A stretch of DNA of 64,000 nt from an uncultured Collinsella sp. (GCA_900544875.1 UQWS01000006.1:1-64000), one strand, 5' to 3'. Counted from the stretch's first letter, positions 8,630-16,509 are shown. Notes: generated from the letters alone by a model not told the origin. Numbers and translations are program-made.

Positions 8630-8758
8630 GGGCCTGGCCGGGCGGCACGGGTTAACTTTTCGTAGATTCCGCACGCAAAGAAAGCCACTTAATGTGGCTT
8701 TCGTCTTGCGCAGGACCTGACCGAGCGAAAAGTTATCCCGTGCCGCCCGGCCAGGCCC
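8630..8758. repeat. 129-base cruciform element with nested hairpin
   Basis: Arms of 33 bases (8630-8662 and 8726-8758) match at 32 positions, beginning GGGCCTGGCCGGGCGGCACG. The 63-base centre contains a second hairpin, GAAAGCCAC...GTGGCTTTC, flanked by CGCAA...TTGCG. It fills the gap between convergent polA and the HAD gene. It is non-coding on both strands as far as can be seen. Arms this long and near-identical suggest either a MITE-like element or a structured terminator. No other copy is in the window. Confidence 0.8.
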
Positions 8759-8768
8759 GATGGGACGG

Positions 8769-9596
8769 CTACCGAGCCGCCAGGATGGCGTCGATGAGCG
8801 TCAGTACGCCCCCGTCGTTGTTGCTCGGAATGCGCCACTCAGCATGCACGTTCATATGCTCCTCGGCATTGTCCACGATAAAGCTGTGACCGACGCGCTC
8901 AAGCATGGGGATGTCGTTGTAGGTATCGCCCACGGCGGCGGCATCGGCGATATCGATGCCGAGCTGCTCGCACAGGTGCGCGACGCCCGAACCCTTGTCG
9001 ACGCCCAGGTTCATAAAGTCGATCCACTCGCGACCGGCATTGGTGACATAGAGCTTGTCCGAGAATGCGGGGTTATAGTCCTCGCGAAATGCGGGCTCAG
9101 CATCATAGTCGGGGAAGAAGATCGAAATCTTGTTGGACTCGAGATCAATGCCCTCAAAGCTGTCGACGTAGTTGATCGTGTTGTAGTAGACGCTGATCTC
9201 GTCGTGGTACTGATGGTCGCGGGCGAGCACATAGAACTCGTCGTAGCAGCACAGGACGGGAACGGCGCGCGGGTCCTCCGAGGCACGAGCGAGCACCTGC
9301 TGATACAGCGCCACATCGATGTTGCTCTTATAGATATAGTTGCCGCGGTAGATAACGCAGGCTCCATTGTCGGGGCAAAAAGCAAGGCGGTTCTTAATGC
9401 TCTCGAACATTTCTTCGAGTTTTGGGGCGGGGCGTCCGCTGGCGGGGCAGAACACGATGCCAGCCTCGGCGAGCTTGTCTAGGCGCTCATCAAGACCCTG
9501 CGGCAACACGCGCTCGTCGGTGAGAAGCGTCTTGTCCATATCAACGGCGAGAATCTTAATGCTTCCAATATTGGTGTCCGATTCGTAAGTTTGCAT
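8769..9596 (-). CDS. HAD-superfamily (Cof-type, IIB) phosphatase
   Basis: A 275-residue cytosolic HAD hydrolase. Motif I is DMDKTLLTD (nucleophile and general acid Asp), motif II is in CPASGRP, a conserved Lys follows mid-protein, and motif IV is GDTYNDIPML. The large cap between motifs II and III and the ending match Cof/YwpJ-type sugar-phosphate or nucleotide phosphatases; the substrate cannot be told. Start at 9596 has a modest GAAAGG upstream. It is monocistronic, converges on polA and is divergent from the argG leader. Confidence 0.88.
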   Translation of the reverse strand: MQTYESDTNIGSIKILAVDMDKTLLTDERVLPQGLDERLDKLAEAGIVFCPASGRPAPKLEEMFESIKNRLAFCPDNGACVIYRGNYIYKSNIDVALYQQVLARASEDPRAVPVLCCYDEFYVLARDHQYHDEISVYYNTINYVDSFEGIDLESNKISIFFPDYDAEPAFREDYNPAFSDKLYVTNAGREWIDFMNLGVDKGSGVAHLCEQLGIDIADAAAVGDTYNDIPMLERVGHSFIVDNAEEHMNVHAEWRIPSNNDGGVLTLIDAILAAR

Positions 9597-9706
9597 AAAA
9601 GCGCGCCTTTCGTTTCAAAATTGTTTCAGACGTTATAATCATCAACCAGTAACCGAGCGTATTGTCGCAGGAACGGGGCGTATTTGCGCCACGCTTCACA
9701 AAGTAA

Positions 9707-9721
9707 TGAAAAAAAATTTCA
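9707..9721. promoter_or_regulatory. Possible ARG-box-like palindrome upstream of argG
   Basis: TGAAAAAAAATTTCA is a perfect TGAAA/TTTCA palindrome with an A-rich centre. It recalls ARG boxes bound by ArgR (TGAAT-N4-ATTCA) but is one base longer and lacks the central T/A. It lies about 40 bases before a possible argG promoter (-35 TTGCGC, -10 TAATAT near 9739-9766). Low confidence. Confidence 0.25.
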
Positions 9722-9870
9722 GAAATTTGAATTTGTCGCTTGCGCTGTAGGCACTTTAGCGTAATATAGCGACCATCGAAAACGGAGACGGAAAAACAAC
9801 CGCTTACCGAGGAAAAGGTACCGTTTACGATATTAGAATTGCGCCCGGCGGTAGGTGAAAGGAGAGGCAG

Positions 9871-9945
9871 ATGCAGTTCGTAAAGATCATCACTACTGCA
9901 GACAATGCCATCCGACGCCAGCGCGCAATTTCCCGACGACGATAA
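9871..9945 (+). CDS. Arginine-rich leader peptide of argG
   Basis: A 24-codon frame has a strong Shine-Dalgarno (GAAAGGAGAGG) a few bases upstream. The last ten codons encode RRQRAISRRR, that is six Arg in ten codons, four of them CGA, ending TAA. It lies 204 bases before argG, the argininosuccinate synthase gene, and is followed by mutually overlapping or nested hairpins. This is the arrangement of a transcription-attenuation leader peptide in which ribosome stalling at Arg codons would report low charged tRNA-Arg. The peptide is seen in the sequence; the regulatory role is inference. It has no resemblance to a functional protein. Confidence 0.7.
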   Translation: MQFVKIITTADNAIRRQRAISRRR

Positions 9946-9985
9946 CAATCGTCTCTGTCCGTATGGGGCTAAATGCCCCAACAGA

Positions 9986-10098
9986 GTCATTTTGAGGTCG
10001 TTGGGTTTTAGCACGACATAGACGCATGTTTCTAGGGCATGTTGTGCTGCTTTTTGCTATTTAACCTGATATTGCACGGTTTTTGACCTCGAAATGAC
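9986..10098 (+). promoter_or_regulatory. Candidate attenuator region of argG
   Basis: Two pairings follow the Arg leader peptide. A terminator-like hairpin has arms AGCACGACAT (10010-10019) and ATGTTGTGCT (10039-10048), followed by GCTTTTTGC. An enclosing pairing joins GTCATTTTGAGGTC (9986-9999) to GACCTCGAAATGAC (10085-10098), 14 bases with one G-U. A small hairpin GGGGCTAAATGCCCC (9964-9978) comes between the peptide and these. Which structures exclude one another would need folding or probing. Confidence 0.5.
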
Positions 10099-10149
10099 TT
10101 GCAACTGACCGATGTTCTAACTAGCTACCAAGGGCGAAAGGAAACAGCC

Positions 10150-11376
10150 ATGAGCAAGGAAAAAGTCGTTCTCGCATATTCCGGTGGTCTTGATACATCC
10201 GTATGTGTCAAGTGGCTTCAGGACGAGAAGAATCTTGATGTCGTTTGCGTCTGCGGTAACGTGGGCCAGGAGGAGACCGGCCTGGATGCCAAGAAGCAGA
10301 AGGCGCTCGACCTGGGCGTTCTGGATTGTCAGGTGCTCGACTTGCGCGACGAGTTCTCCGATGAGTTCCTGACCAAGGCCATCGCGGCCAACTCCATGTA
10401 CGAGAACAAGTACCCGCTGCTCTCCGCCCTGTCCCGCCCGCTGCTCGCCAAGAAGCTCGTCGAGGTTGCTCACGAGTTTGGCGCGACTTACGTCGCCCAC
10501 GGCTGCACCGGCAAAGGTAACGACCAGGTCCGTTTTGAGGCCGCTGTCAAGGCGCTCGACCCCGAGCTCAAGGTTATCGCCCCGGTTCGCGAGTGGGATC
10601 TGAAGTGCCGTCCGGACGAGGTCGCCTACGCCCACGCCCACAACGTGCCGGTTCCCGAAGGTGCCAACGACAACCCCTATTCCATCGACGACAACCTGTG
10701 GGGTCGCGCCATTGAGTGCGGTCACCTGGAGGATCCCTGGAACGAGCCGCTCGACGACGCCTGGGTTATGACCAAGAACCCCGAGGATACGCCCGACGCC
10801 CCGACCTACACCGAGATTGAGTTTGAGGCGGGCAAGCCCGTCGCCGTCGACGGCAAGAAGATGAAGCTCTCCGAGATCGTCATCGTCCTTAACAAGATTT
10901 CCGGCGACAATGGCTTTGGTCGCCTGGACCTGGTCGAGGATCGTCTGGTGGGCCTCAAGAGCCGCGAGTGCTATGAGGTCCCCGGCGCCCTGACGCTTAT
11001 CACCGCCCACAAGGCGCTCGAGGACATTTGCGTCGAGGGCGACCTGCTCAAGGAGAAGATTAAGCTTGAGCAGGATTGGGCCACCGCCGTGTATAACGGC
11101 CAGTGGTACAGCCCGCTCAAAAACGCGCTCGATGCCTTTATGGCCGACACCCAGAAGTTCGTGACCGGCACCGTCCGTCTGAAGTTCTTTAAGGGCAACT
11201 GCCATGTCGTCGGCCGCAAGAGCCCCTTCAGCCTCTACGATTACGGCCTGGCCACCTACGACCGCGACACCACGTTTGATGAGAAGGCCAGCGCCGGCTT
11301 TATCGAGATCGATACGCTGTCGCTCAAGACGTGGGCTAAGGTCCAGGGTCCCAGCTCCGCTGCAGCCCAGGCCTAA
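10150..11376 (+). CDS. argG: Argininosuccinate synthase
   Basis: A 408-residue enzyme joining citrulline and aspartate with ATP to give argininosuccinate, the penultimate arginine step. The N-terminal P-loop-like ATP motif AYSGGLDTS is at residues 8-16, with HGCTGKGNDQVRFE (family signature GxTxKGNDxxRF) near 117. Length is typical. ATG 10150 has GAAAGGAAAC upstream; a TTG 51 bases earlier lacks an RBS. It is preceded by the Arg-rich leader and ends at a GC-rich hairpin. argH lies 520 bases downstream, but no argC, J, B, D or F is in the window. Confidence 0.97.
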   Translation: MSKEKVVLAYSGGLDTSVCVKWLQDEKNLDVVCVCGNVGQEETGLDAKKQKALDLGVLDCQVLDLRDEFSDEFLTKAIAANSMYENKYPLLSALSRPLLAKKLVEVAHEFGATYVAHGCTGKGNDQVRFEAAVKALDPELKVIAPVREWDLKCRPDEVAYAHAHNVPVPEGANDNPYSIDDNLWGRAIECGHLEDPWNEPLDDAWVMTKNPEDTPDAPTYTEIEFEAGKPVAVDGKKMKLSEIVIVLNKISGDNGFGRLDLVEDRLVGLKSRECYEVPGALTLITAHKALEDICVEGDLLKEKIKLEQDWATAVYNGQWYSPLKNALDAFMADTQKFVTGTVRLKFFKGNCHVVGRKSPFSLYDYGLATYDRDTTFDEKASAGFIEIDTLSLKTWAKVQGPSSAAAQA

Positions 11377-11529
11377 GGCTTCTCTTCCTTGGTATCCGCG
11401 CGGCCCATCCGCGTGATACATAACGGGCGCACGGGGTCCCTACCTTTCGTTATGCTTGCTGACACTTCTTAACATCGGTGGCCCCTACGTTCCGCCCGCA
11501 TATATGATGCCGCGTCTGCGGCTGAGTCC

Positions 11530-11559
11530 GAGCCCCGCCGGGGTTGTCCGGCGGGGCTC
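11530..11559 (+). terminator. Terminator hairpin after argG
   Basis: GAGCCCCGCCGG pairs with CCGGCGGGGCTC around a short loop, followed by CTTCTATC. The stem is very strong but the U-tract is poor. Confidence 0.6.
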
Positions 11560-11607
11560 CTTCTATCAATTTGGCGGCTCTGTGCCTATATATGAGGAGT
11601 ATTCATT

Positions 11608-11778
11608 ATGTTCAATGCTATCGCGCATGCTTTGCTTGCCCTCGCGCCCGAGTTCGATGCTGCAAGGGTCGAGGACGTCCCTATGAGCCTGAAGGCCTGG
11701 ATCGATGGTTCGCAGGGCAACATCCGGAGGGAGACGTTGGGCGCCAAGTGCATGGCGCGTCACTTCTTTGCAAATTAG
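11608..11778 (+). CDS. Small protein of unknown function between argG and argH
   Basis: A 56-codon frame begins at ATG 11608, eight bases after GAGGAGT, a good ribosome binding site. The N-terminal half is hydrophobic with alternating Ala/Leu (FNAIAHALLALAPEF), and the C-terminal half is polar and basic, ending CMARHFFAN. I recognise no family. It lies between the argG terminator and argH with no terminator before argH, so it could be the first cistron of an argH transcript. It may be a genuine micro-protein or a regulatory uORF; coding status is uncertain. Confidence 0.45.
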   Translation: MFNAIAHALLALAPEFDAARVEDVPMSLKAWIDGSQGNIRRETLGAKCMARHFFAN

Positions 11779-11898
11779 CTACATGGCTCCGCACACGGTG
11801 GGGAATGTGTAAAACTAGCGGTTGAAAAATCGCTTTAGCGACATGGCGTAACGCTTCGTGCGCCGATGTTTTGATATTTGATGAAAGGGGACGGTTCC

Positions 11899-13329
11899 AT
11901 GGCTCTTTGGGGCGGTCGTTTTGAGGCGGGCGTGGCCGAGGTCACGCAGGAGTTTGGCGCGTCGCTGCCGGTCGACAAACATCTCTATAAGCAGGATATC
12001 GCCGGCTCTAAGGCGCATGCCAAAATGCTGGCGGCCCAGGGCATCATCAGTGCCGAGGACGAGCAGGCGATTGCCAAGGGCCTGACCGGAATCGAACAGG
12101 ATATCGATGCCGGCAACTTCACCTTCGACATCAACGACGAAGACATTCATATGTCCATCGAGAGCGAGCTGACGCGTCGCATCGGCGAGGCCGGTAAGCG
12201 CTTGCATACCGGACGTTCGCGCAACGACCAGGTGGCGACCGACACACGCCTGGGCGTCAAGGCGCTGGCCAAGGAGCTCATGGAGGCCAATCTTGAGCTG
12301 CGCCATGTGCTGGTGGATGCGGCCAAGAAGTACGACAAGGTGATTCTGCCGGGCTACACGCACATGCAGCATGCTCAGCCCGTACTGCTGTCGCATCATC
12401 TGCTGGCGTATTCCTGGATGTTCGCGCGCGACTTTACGCGCCTGAAGGCCGCCTTTGATGCCGCCGACAACTGCCCGTTGGGTGCTGCCGCGCTTGCCGG
12501 CACGAGCTATCCGCTCGATCGCCAGTTGACGGCTGCCGAACTTGGCTTTGCGGGTGTGATCCCTAATTCGCTCGACGCTGTTTCCGATCGCGATTTCCTG
12601 CTCGATCTGCATTACGCCGGCTCCGTTATGGCTATGCACCTGTCGCGTCTTTCCGAGGAGATCGTGCTGTGGTCGAGCTCCGAGTTCGGTTTCATCACGC
12701 TGTCCGATTCGTACTCCACCGGCTCGTCCATCATGCCGCAGAAGAAGAACCCCGACTTTGCCGAGCTTATCCGCGGCAAGAGCGGTCGCGTGTATGGCAA
12801 CCTGGTGCAGCTACTGGTGACCATGAAGGGCTTGCCGCTTGCCTATAACAAGGACCTGCAGGAGGACAAGGAGGGTGCGCTCGATACCGCCCATACGCTC
12901 ATGCAGTGCCTGTCCGTCATGGCCGGCATGATTTCGACCTGGACTGTCAACGAGGATGCGATGGCGCGCGAGTGCGGCGTGGGTCACCTTGCGGCTACCG
13001 ACGTTGCCGATTACCTGGCTAAGCGCGGCCTGCCGTTCCGCGAGGCGCACGCCGTGGTGGGCCATCTAGTCCTGATGTGCGAGAAGCGCGGCTGCAATCT
13101 TGAGGACCTGCCGTTTGAGGTGTTCCAGGAGGCAAGCCCGCTCTTTGAGCGCGATATTACCGAGGCGCTCGACATCCCCTCAATTGTCGCCGCGCGTACG
13201 ACCGAGGGCGGTACCGCCCCTGCCGCCGTTGCCGTGCAGCTTGAGCGCGCCGAGGCACAGCTCGTGGCCGACGAGGGCGTGTTTGGATCGCTGACCAAGG
13301 TCGTCGAGATGGGCCACGGGGTAAAGTAA
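11899..13329 (+). CDS. argH: Argininosuccinate lyase
   Basis: A 476-residue member of the fumarase/aspartase superfamily that splits argininosuccinate into arginine and fumarate. It carries the superfamily signature GSSIMPQKKNP (about residues 280-290) and the first conserved block SRNDQVATD, plus GYTHMQHAQP with the catalytic-type His. Length matches the family. ATG 11899 follows GAAAGGGGA; the frame could begin 7 codons earlier but that start lacks an RBS. A terminator follows at 13381. Confidence 0.97.
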   Translation: MALWGGRFEAGVAEVTQEFGASLPVDKHLYKQDIAGSKAHAKMLAAQGIISAEDEQAIAKGLTGIEQDIDAGNFTFDINDEDIHMSIESELTRRIGEAGKRLHTGRSRNDQVATDTRLGVKALAKELMEANLELRHVLVDAAKKYDKVILPGYTHMQHAQPVLLSHHLLAYSWMFARDFTRLKAAFDAADNCPLGAAALAGTSYPLDRQLTAAELGFAGVIPNSLDAVSDRDFLLDLHYAGSVMAMHLSRLSEEIVLWSSSEFGFITLSDSYSTGSSIMPQKKNPDFAELIRGKSGRVYGNLVQLLVTMKGLPLAYNKDLQEDKEGALDTAHTLMQCLSVMAGMISTWTVNEDAMARECGVGHLAATDVADYLAKRGLPFREAHAVVGHLVLMCEKRGCNLEDLPFEVFQEASPLFERDITEALDIPSIVAARTTEGGTAPAAVAVQLERAEAQLVADEGVFGSLTKVVEMGHGVK

Positions 13330-13380
13330 GGGTTTGGCCGAAGCCGTTTTTGCCATTTATTGAGGAATCGTTTTTTGCTT

Positions 13381-13417
13381 TACGGGCGTCTGCTGATGTG
13401 GGCGTCCGTATTTTGTT
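13381..13417 (+). terminator. Terminator after argH
   Basis: TACGGGCGTC pairs with GGCGTCCGTA, with two wobble pairs, around a 10-base loop and is followed by TTTTGTT. The remaining ~300 bases up to ndk hold no gene with a ribosome binding site; they include the ndk promoter region. Confidence 0.7.
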
Positions 13418-13623
13418 GCTATGGGGGAGGGGCTTGTCGAGAAGTTCTGTAGGACCTTTGGGCAGGTTGTGAAGGGGGTACGTTCGCGGGCGGCAACCGA
13501 CCGTCTGCTCTGCTCGATGCAGTTGATGGGCAGTCGGATGGTACTCTAATCGAGCTTCGAAACAGAAGTGACACATATGGAGCGCTTTAATAAATTGTAG
13601 CGTTTCAAGAAACAGCTTTTTGT

Positions 13624-13651
13624 TTAACTGCAGCTAAAACTCTGTTACGAT
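13624..13651 (+). promoter_or_regulatory. Possible ndk promoter
   Basis: TTAACT (13624-13629) and TACGAT (13646-13651) are spaced by 16 bases and end about 64 bases before the ndk ATG, in an AT-richer stretch after the argH terminator. Pattern match only. Confidence 0.35.
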
Positions 13652-13714
13652 GCAGTCCAGGCGGGTGCCGGAATGGGACTTGGGCACGCGCGAACCTACT
13701 TGAAAGGCTACCTT

Positions 13715-14119
13715 ATGGCTATCGAGAAGACCTTCATCATGATTAAGCCCGACGCGGTGCGCGATCGCAAAATCGGCGAGATTGTTGCTCGCATTGAGCG
13801 CAGCGGCCTTGTCATCGAGCGCATGGAGATGACCACGCTCGAGCGCGCTACCGTCGAGGAGCACTACGCCCATCTGGCCGACAAGCCCTTCTTTGGCGGT
13901 CTCTGTGACTTTATGACGAGCGGTCCGGTCGTCAAGATGGTCGTTTCCGGTCTCTCCGCTGTTGCTAAGATGCGCACCCTCATGGGCGCTACTAATCCGC
14001 TTGACGCTGCTCCTGGTACCATCCGCGGCGACTTTGCCGTCGATGTCAACGCCAACGTGATCCACGGTTCCGACTGCCTGGAGAACGCCGAGATCGAGAT
14101 CAAGCGCTTCTTTGGCTAA
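13715..14119 (+). CDS. ndk: Nucleoside diphosphate kinase
   Basis: A 134-residue housekeeping kinase that transfers the gamma phosphate from ATP to NDPs through a phosphohistidine. The N-terminus has FIMIKPDAV (active-site Lys), and the signature NVIHGSD near residue 115 contains the catalytic His. Length is standard for bacterial Ndk. ATG 13715 follows GAAAGG; the frame extends upstream without family sequence. It is single-gene, closed by a strong terminator. Confidence 0.97.
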   Translation: MAIEKTFIMIKPDAVRDRKIGEIVARIERSGLVIERMEMTTLERATVEEHYAHLADKPFFGGLCDFMTSGPVVKMVVSGLSAVAKMRTLMGATNPLDAAPGTIRGDFAVDVNANVIHGSDCLENAEIEIKRFFG

Positions 14120-14157
14120 ACCAGCTTTGACTCCTTAAAGCTGTTAGCGTGTGGCTT

Positions 14158-14193
14158 GGGCGCCGCGGAACTCCATCCGCGGCGCCCTTTTAT
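14158..14193 (+). terminator. Terminator after ndk
   Basis: GGGCGCCGCGG and CCGCGGCGCCC form an 11-base perfect stem followed by TTTTATT: a classic intrinsic terminator. Confidence 0.9.
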
Positions 14194-14208
14194 TCCATAA
14201 TCTATGAA

Positions 14209-14243
14209 GGGGCCCGCTCGGTCATGAGTTCCGAGCGGGCCCC
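14209..14243. terminator. Bidirectional terminator between ndk and rpiB
   Basis: GGGGCCCGCTCGG and CCGAGCGGGCCCC are perfect 13-base arms with a 9-base loop, lying between convergent ndk and rpiB. The minus-strand continuation reads TTCATAGATTATGG. It probably serves rpiB. Confidence 0.75.
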
Positions 14244-14270
14244 TGCTGTTAGCTTGTGGCACTGAGTGGT

Positions 14271-14738
14271 TTAGGCCTCGTCGACGACCTTGAGGCCGCG
14301 CGTGTGGTCGATCTCGTTGAGGAGGTTAACGCGACGCTCGTGACGACCGCCCTCAAACTCGGCGTCGAGCCACTCGTCGACAATCATCTTAGCGAGCTCG
14401 GAGCCCACGACGCGGGCGCCAAAGGCGAGCACGTTGGTGTTGTTGTGCATACGGGAGAGCTTGGCGCTGAAGGGCTCGGAGCACACGACGGCGCGCACGC
14501 CCTCTACCTTGTTAGCAGCCAGACTAATCCCGACGCCGGTGCCGCAGATGAGGATGCCCAGGTCGACGTCGCCGTTGGCAACGGCCTTACCCACCTTGTA
14601 GCCGGCGATGGGGTAGTCAAAGCTCTCGGAGGTGTCGGTGCCAAAGTTCACGACCTCGCAGCCGCGCTCCTTCAGGTGCTCGGAAATGATGTTCTTGAGC
14701 TCGACGGCGGCGTGGTCGTTACCGATACCGATCTTCAT
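14271..14738 (-). CDS. rpiB: Ribose-5-phosphate isomerase B
   Basis: A 155-residue RpiB/LacAB-family isomerase interconverting ribose-5-P and ribulose-5-P in the pentose phosphate pathway. It begins MKIGIGNDHAAVELK (family form GxDHAG/A) and carries GILICGTGVGISLAANK with the catalytic Cys, then SKLSRMHNNTNVLAFGARV-type residues near the middle. Start 14738 follows a GAGGAACC RBS; upstream frame sequence is not family-like. The promoter region holds a perfect palindrome (14821-14836), suggesting a dedicated repressor. Confidence 0.95.
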   Translation of the reverse strand: MKIGIGNDHAAVELKNIISEHLKERGCEVVNFGTDTSESFDYPIAGYKVGKAVANGDVDLGILICGTGVGISLAANKVEGVRAVVCSEPFSAKLSRMHNNTNVLAFGARVVGSELAKMIVDEWLDAEFEGGRHERRVNLLNEIDHTRGLKVVDEA

Positions 14739-14820
14739 GGATGGTTCCTCTCTGGTCTGTGCGGCGCAAATGCTAAAGGTGTTTACCGCGTTCGACTGCA
14801 TGATAGCGCGACTTTTGCGT

Positions 14821-14845
14821 AAACGCTCGAGCGTTTTTTGGTCAA
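14821..14845 (-). promoter_or_regulatory. rpiB promoter with palindromic operator
   Basis: On the minus strand TTGACC (14840-14845) forms a good -35 box. The next 17 bases contain most of a perfect 16-base palindrome AAACGCTCGAGCGTTT (14821-14836). A partial repeat AAACGCTTTAGCG overlaps the -35 at 14844-14856. A palindrome with a central CG in the spacer is typical of LacI-type repressor operators; the regulator is not in the window. Confidence 0.45.
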
Positions 14846-15006
14846 ACGCTTTAGCGGACGCGAACATCAGCCCATCACGAAAAATGCCGCCAATTTGCTT
14901 CTGGCGGCCGTCTGCCGGAACTCGACTTGCAGTTTTTGGTGCCTTGTTATCAAATGGAGAAGTTGATACTTGCGAGAGCAACCCGCTATACATGTAGGAG
15001 ATACCT

Positions 15007-16326
15007 ATGCCTACCGATTCCATCCGTGATACCGCGTTTTGTGATGTTTTGAACCGCGAGCTTGTCTGTGCGCTCGGCTGCACCGAGCCCATTGCCGTTG
15101 CCTATGCGGCGGCGCTGGCGAGCCAGACGCTCGGTTGCGAGCCCGAACATATGGATGTTGCCTGCTCGGGCAACATTATTAAGAACGTTAAAAGCGTGAC
15201 CGTGCCCAACTCGGGCGGTATGCACGGTATTGAGGCTGCGGCCGTGCTGGGCGCCGTGGGCGGTGACGCCAAGAGCGCGCTCGAGGTGCTCGAGAGCGTT
15301 GGCGATGAAGACCGTGCGCGCGTGACCGAGCTGCTCTCCGATGCCGACTACTGCGACGTGTCGCTTGTCGAGGGTGTGCCCAACCTCTACATTAAGGTGA
15401 CTGCCACGGCCGGAGGTCATACTGCGGTCGTCGAGATCACCGACCATCACACCAATGTTACGTGCCATACGCTCGATGGCATTCCGGTGTGCGGCAAGTC
15501 GGCGGGGGAGTGCGCTGCCTGCGCCGAGCGCGTCGTGGCCGAGCGTGCCGCTGATAACGCCGATACGCCCATGTCGATTGAGTCCATCATTGACTTTATC
15601 GAGGGCGGCGACATCGAGGGCGCCCGCGCTGCCGTTGAGCGTCAGATTGAGCTGAACGGCGCTATTAGTGCCGAGGGCCTGGCGCACTCTTGGGGTGCCG
15701 AGGTGGGCCGTACGCTGCTGGGCGCTCGCGCCGACGACGTCGCCTGTCGTGCGCGTGCGCGTGCGGCCGCCGGGTCTGACGCCCGTATGAACGGCTGTGC
15801 GCTGCCAGTCGCCATTGTGTGCGGCTCGGGCAACCAGGGTATTACCTGTGCGTTGCCCGTTATGGAATATGCCGACTACCTGCGCTGCGACCACGATCGC
15901 TTGGTGCGTGCCGTGATGCTGTCCGACCTTATTGCCGTGCACATTAAGAGCTATATTGGTGCGCTCTCGGCGTTTTGCGGTGCTATTTGCGCTGCGTGCG
16001 GTGCCGGTGCTGCGATTACCTGGCTGTGCGGTGGCACACGCGAGCAGGTCGGTGCGACGGTCTCCAATACGCTCGGTAACGTGGGCGGCATCGTGTGCGA
16101 TGGCGCCAAGGCAAGCTGCGCCGCTAAGATTTCCGCTGCCGTTGATGCGGCAATTCTGGGCCACGATATGGCCATGCAGGGCCGCGGCTTCCGTGCCGGC
16201 GAGGGCCTGATTCAGGATACGGTGGAAGAGACGATCGCCAGCATGGGCTATGTGGGCCGCGTTGGCATGAAGGATACCGACGTCGAGATCCTCAACATCA
16301 TGATCGGCAAGACTCGAGTCTGTTAG
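15007..16326 (+). CDS. L-cysteine desulfidase-like protein (UPF0597/CyuA family)
   Basis: A 439-residue cytoplasmic protein of the serine-dehydratase-alpha/UPF0597 family, whose characterised members are oxygen-labile [4Fe-4S] enzymes that break L-cysteine into pyruvate, ammonia and sulfide. Seen: the N-terminal block ALGCTEPIAVAYAAALA, the sugar-like loop SGNIIKNVKSVTVPNSGG, CGSGNQGITCALPV and a Cys-rich segment AFCGAICAACGAGAA. AGGAG precedes ATG 15007. It is divergent from rpiB and ends at a hairpin. The supply of sulfide from cysteine would fit the sulfur and selenium chemistry encoded nearby, but its substrate is inferred from family only. Confidence 0.85.
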   Translation: MPTDSIRDTAFCDVLNRELVCALGCTEPIAVAYAAALASQTLGCEPEHMDVACSGNIIKNVKSVTVPNSGGMHGIEAAAVLGAVGGDAKSALEVLESVGDEDRARVTELLSDADYCDVSLVEGVPNLYIKVTATAGGHTAVVEITDHHTNVTCHTLDGIPVCGKSAGECAACAERVVAERAADNADTPMSIESIIDFIEGGDIEGARAAVERQIELNGAISAEGLAHSWGAEVGRTLLGARADDVACRARARAAAGSDARMNGCALPVAIVCGSGNQGITCALPVMEYADYLRCDHDRLVRAVMLSDLIAVHIKSYIGALSAFCGAICAACGAGAAITWLCGGTREQVGATVSNTLGNVGGIVCDGAKASCAAKISAAVDAAILGHDMAMQGRGFRAGEGLIQDTVEETIASMGYVGRVGMKDTDVEILNIMIGKTRVC

Positions 16327-16353
16327 TTACGCGGTTTTACCAAACCGCGTAAC
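16326..16353 (+). terminator. Hairpin after the cysteine desulfidase-like gene
   Basis: GTTACGCGGTTT and AAACCGCGTAAC form a perfect 12-base stem with a TACC loop immediately after the stop codon. There is no U-tract. Confidence 0.6.
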
Positions 16354-16366
16354 CGGTCGACGCTGC

Positions 16367-16464
16367 AAACGCCCCTAAGCGGCAATCTGCCTTTCAATCG
16401 TCGGGCATGGCCAGAAGGCCTATGCCCTCCTCTTTCAAGGCACCTTGCTCGCTTAGGGGCGTTT
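16367..16464. repeat. Conserved-apex palindromic repeat (family II), copy A
   Basis: Outer arms AAACGCCCCTAAGC and GCTTAGGGGCGTTT enclose inner pairing TGCCTT/AAGGCA and an apical part with TCGTCGG, GCCAGAAGG and CCCTCCTCTTTC. Copies B (19519-19616), C (35043-35144) and D (36340-36449) share the apex (CGTCG...CTCCTCTTTC) but have different, self-complementary arms. Confidence 0.8.
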
Positions 16465-16509
16465 TCGCTGTCGTTGCCAAAACATCGGCGTTGCCGGAAT
16501 ACTCGTTGT

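Noticed and set aside
9597..10149. T-box riboswitch before argG
   Set aside because: No T-box sequence (AGGGTGGNACCGCG-like) or specifier-loop layout is found; the Arg leader peptide explains the region better.
13421..13549. 42-codon ORF between argH and ndk
   Set aside because: The ATG lacks a Shine-Dalgarno, the composition is unremarkable and it overlaps the region just after the argH terminator.
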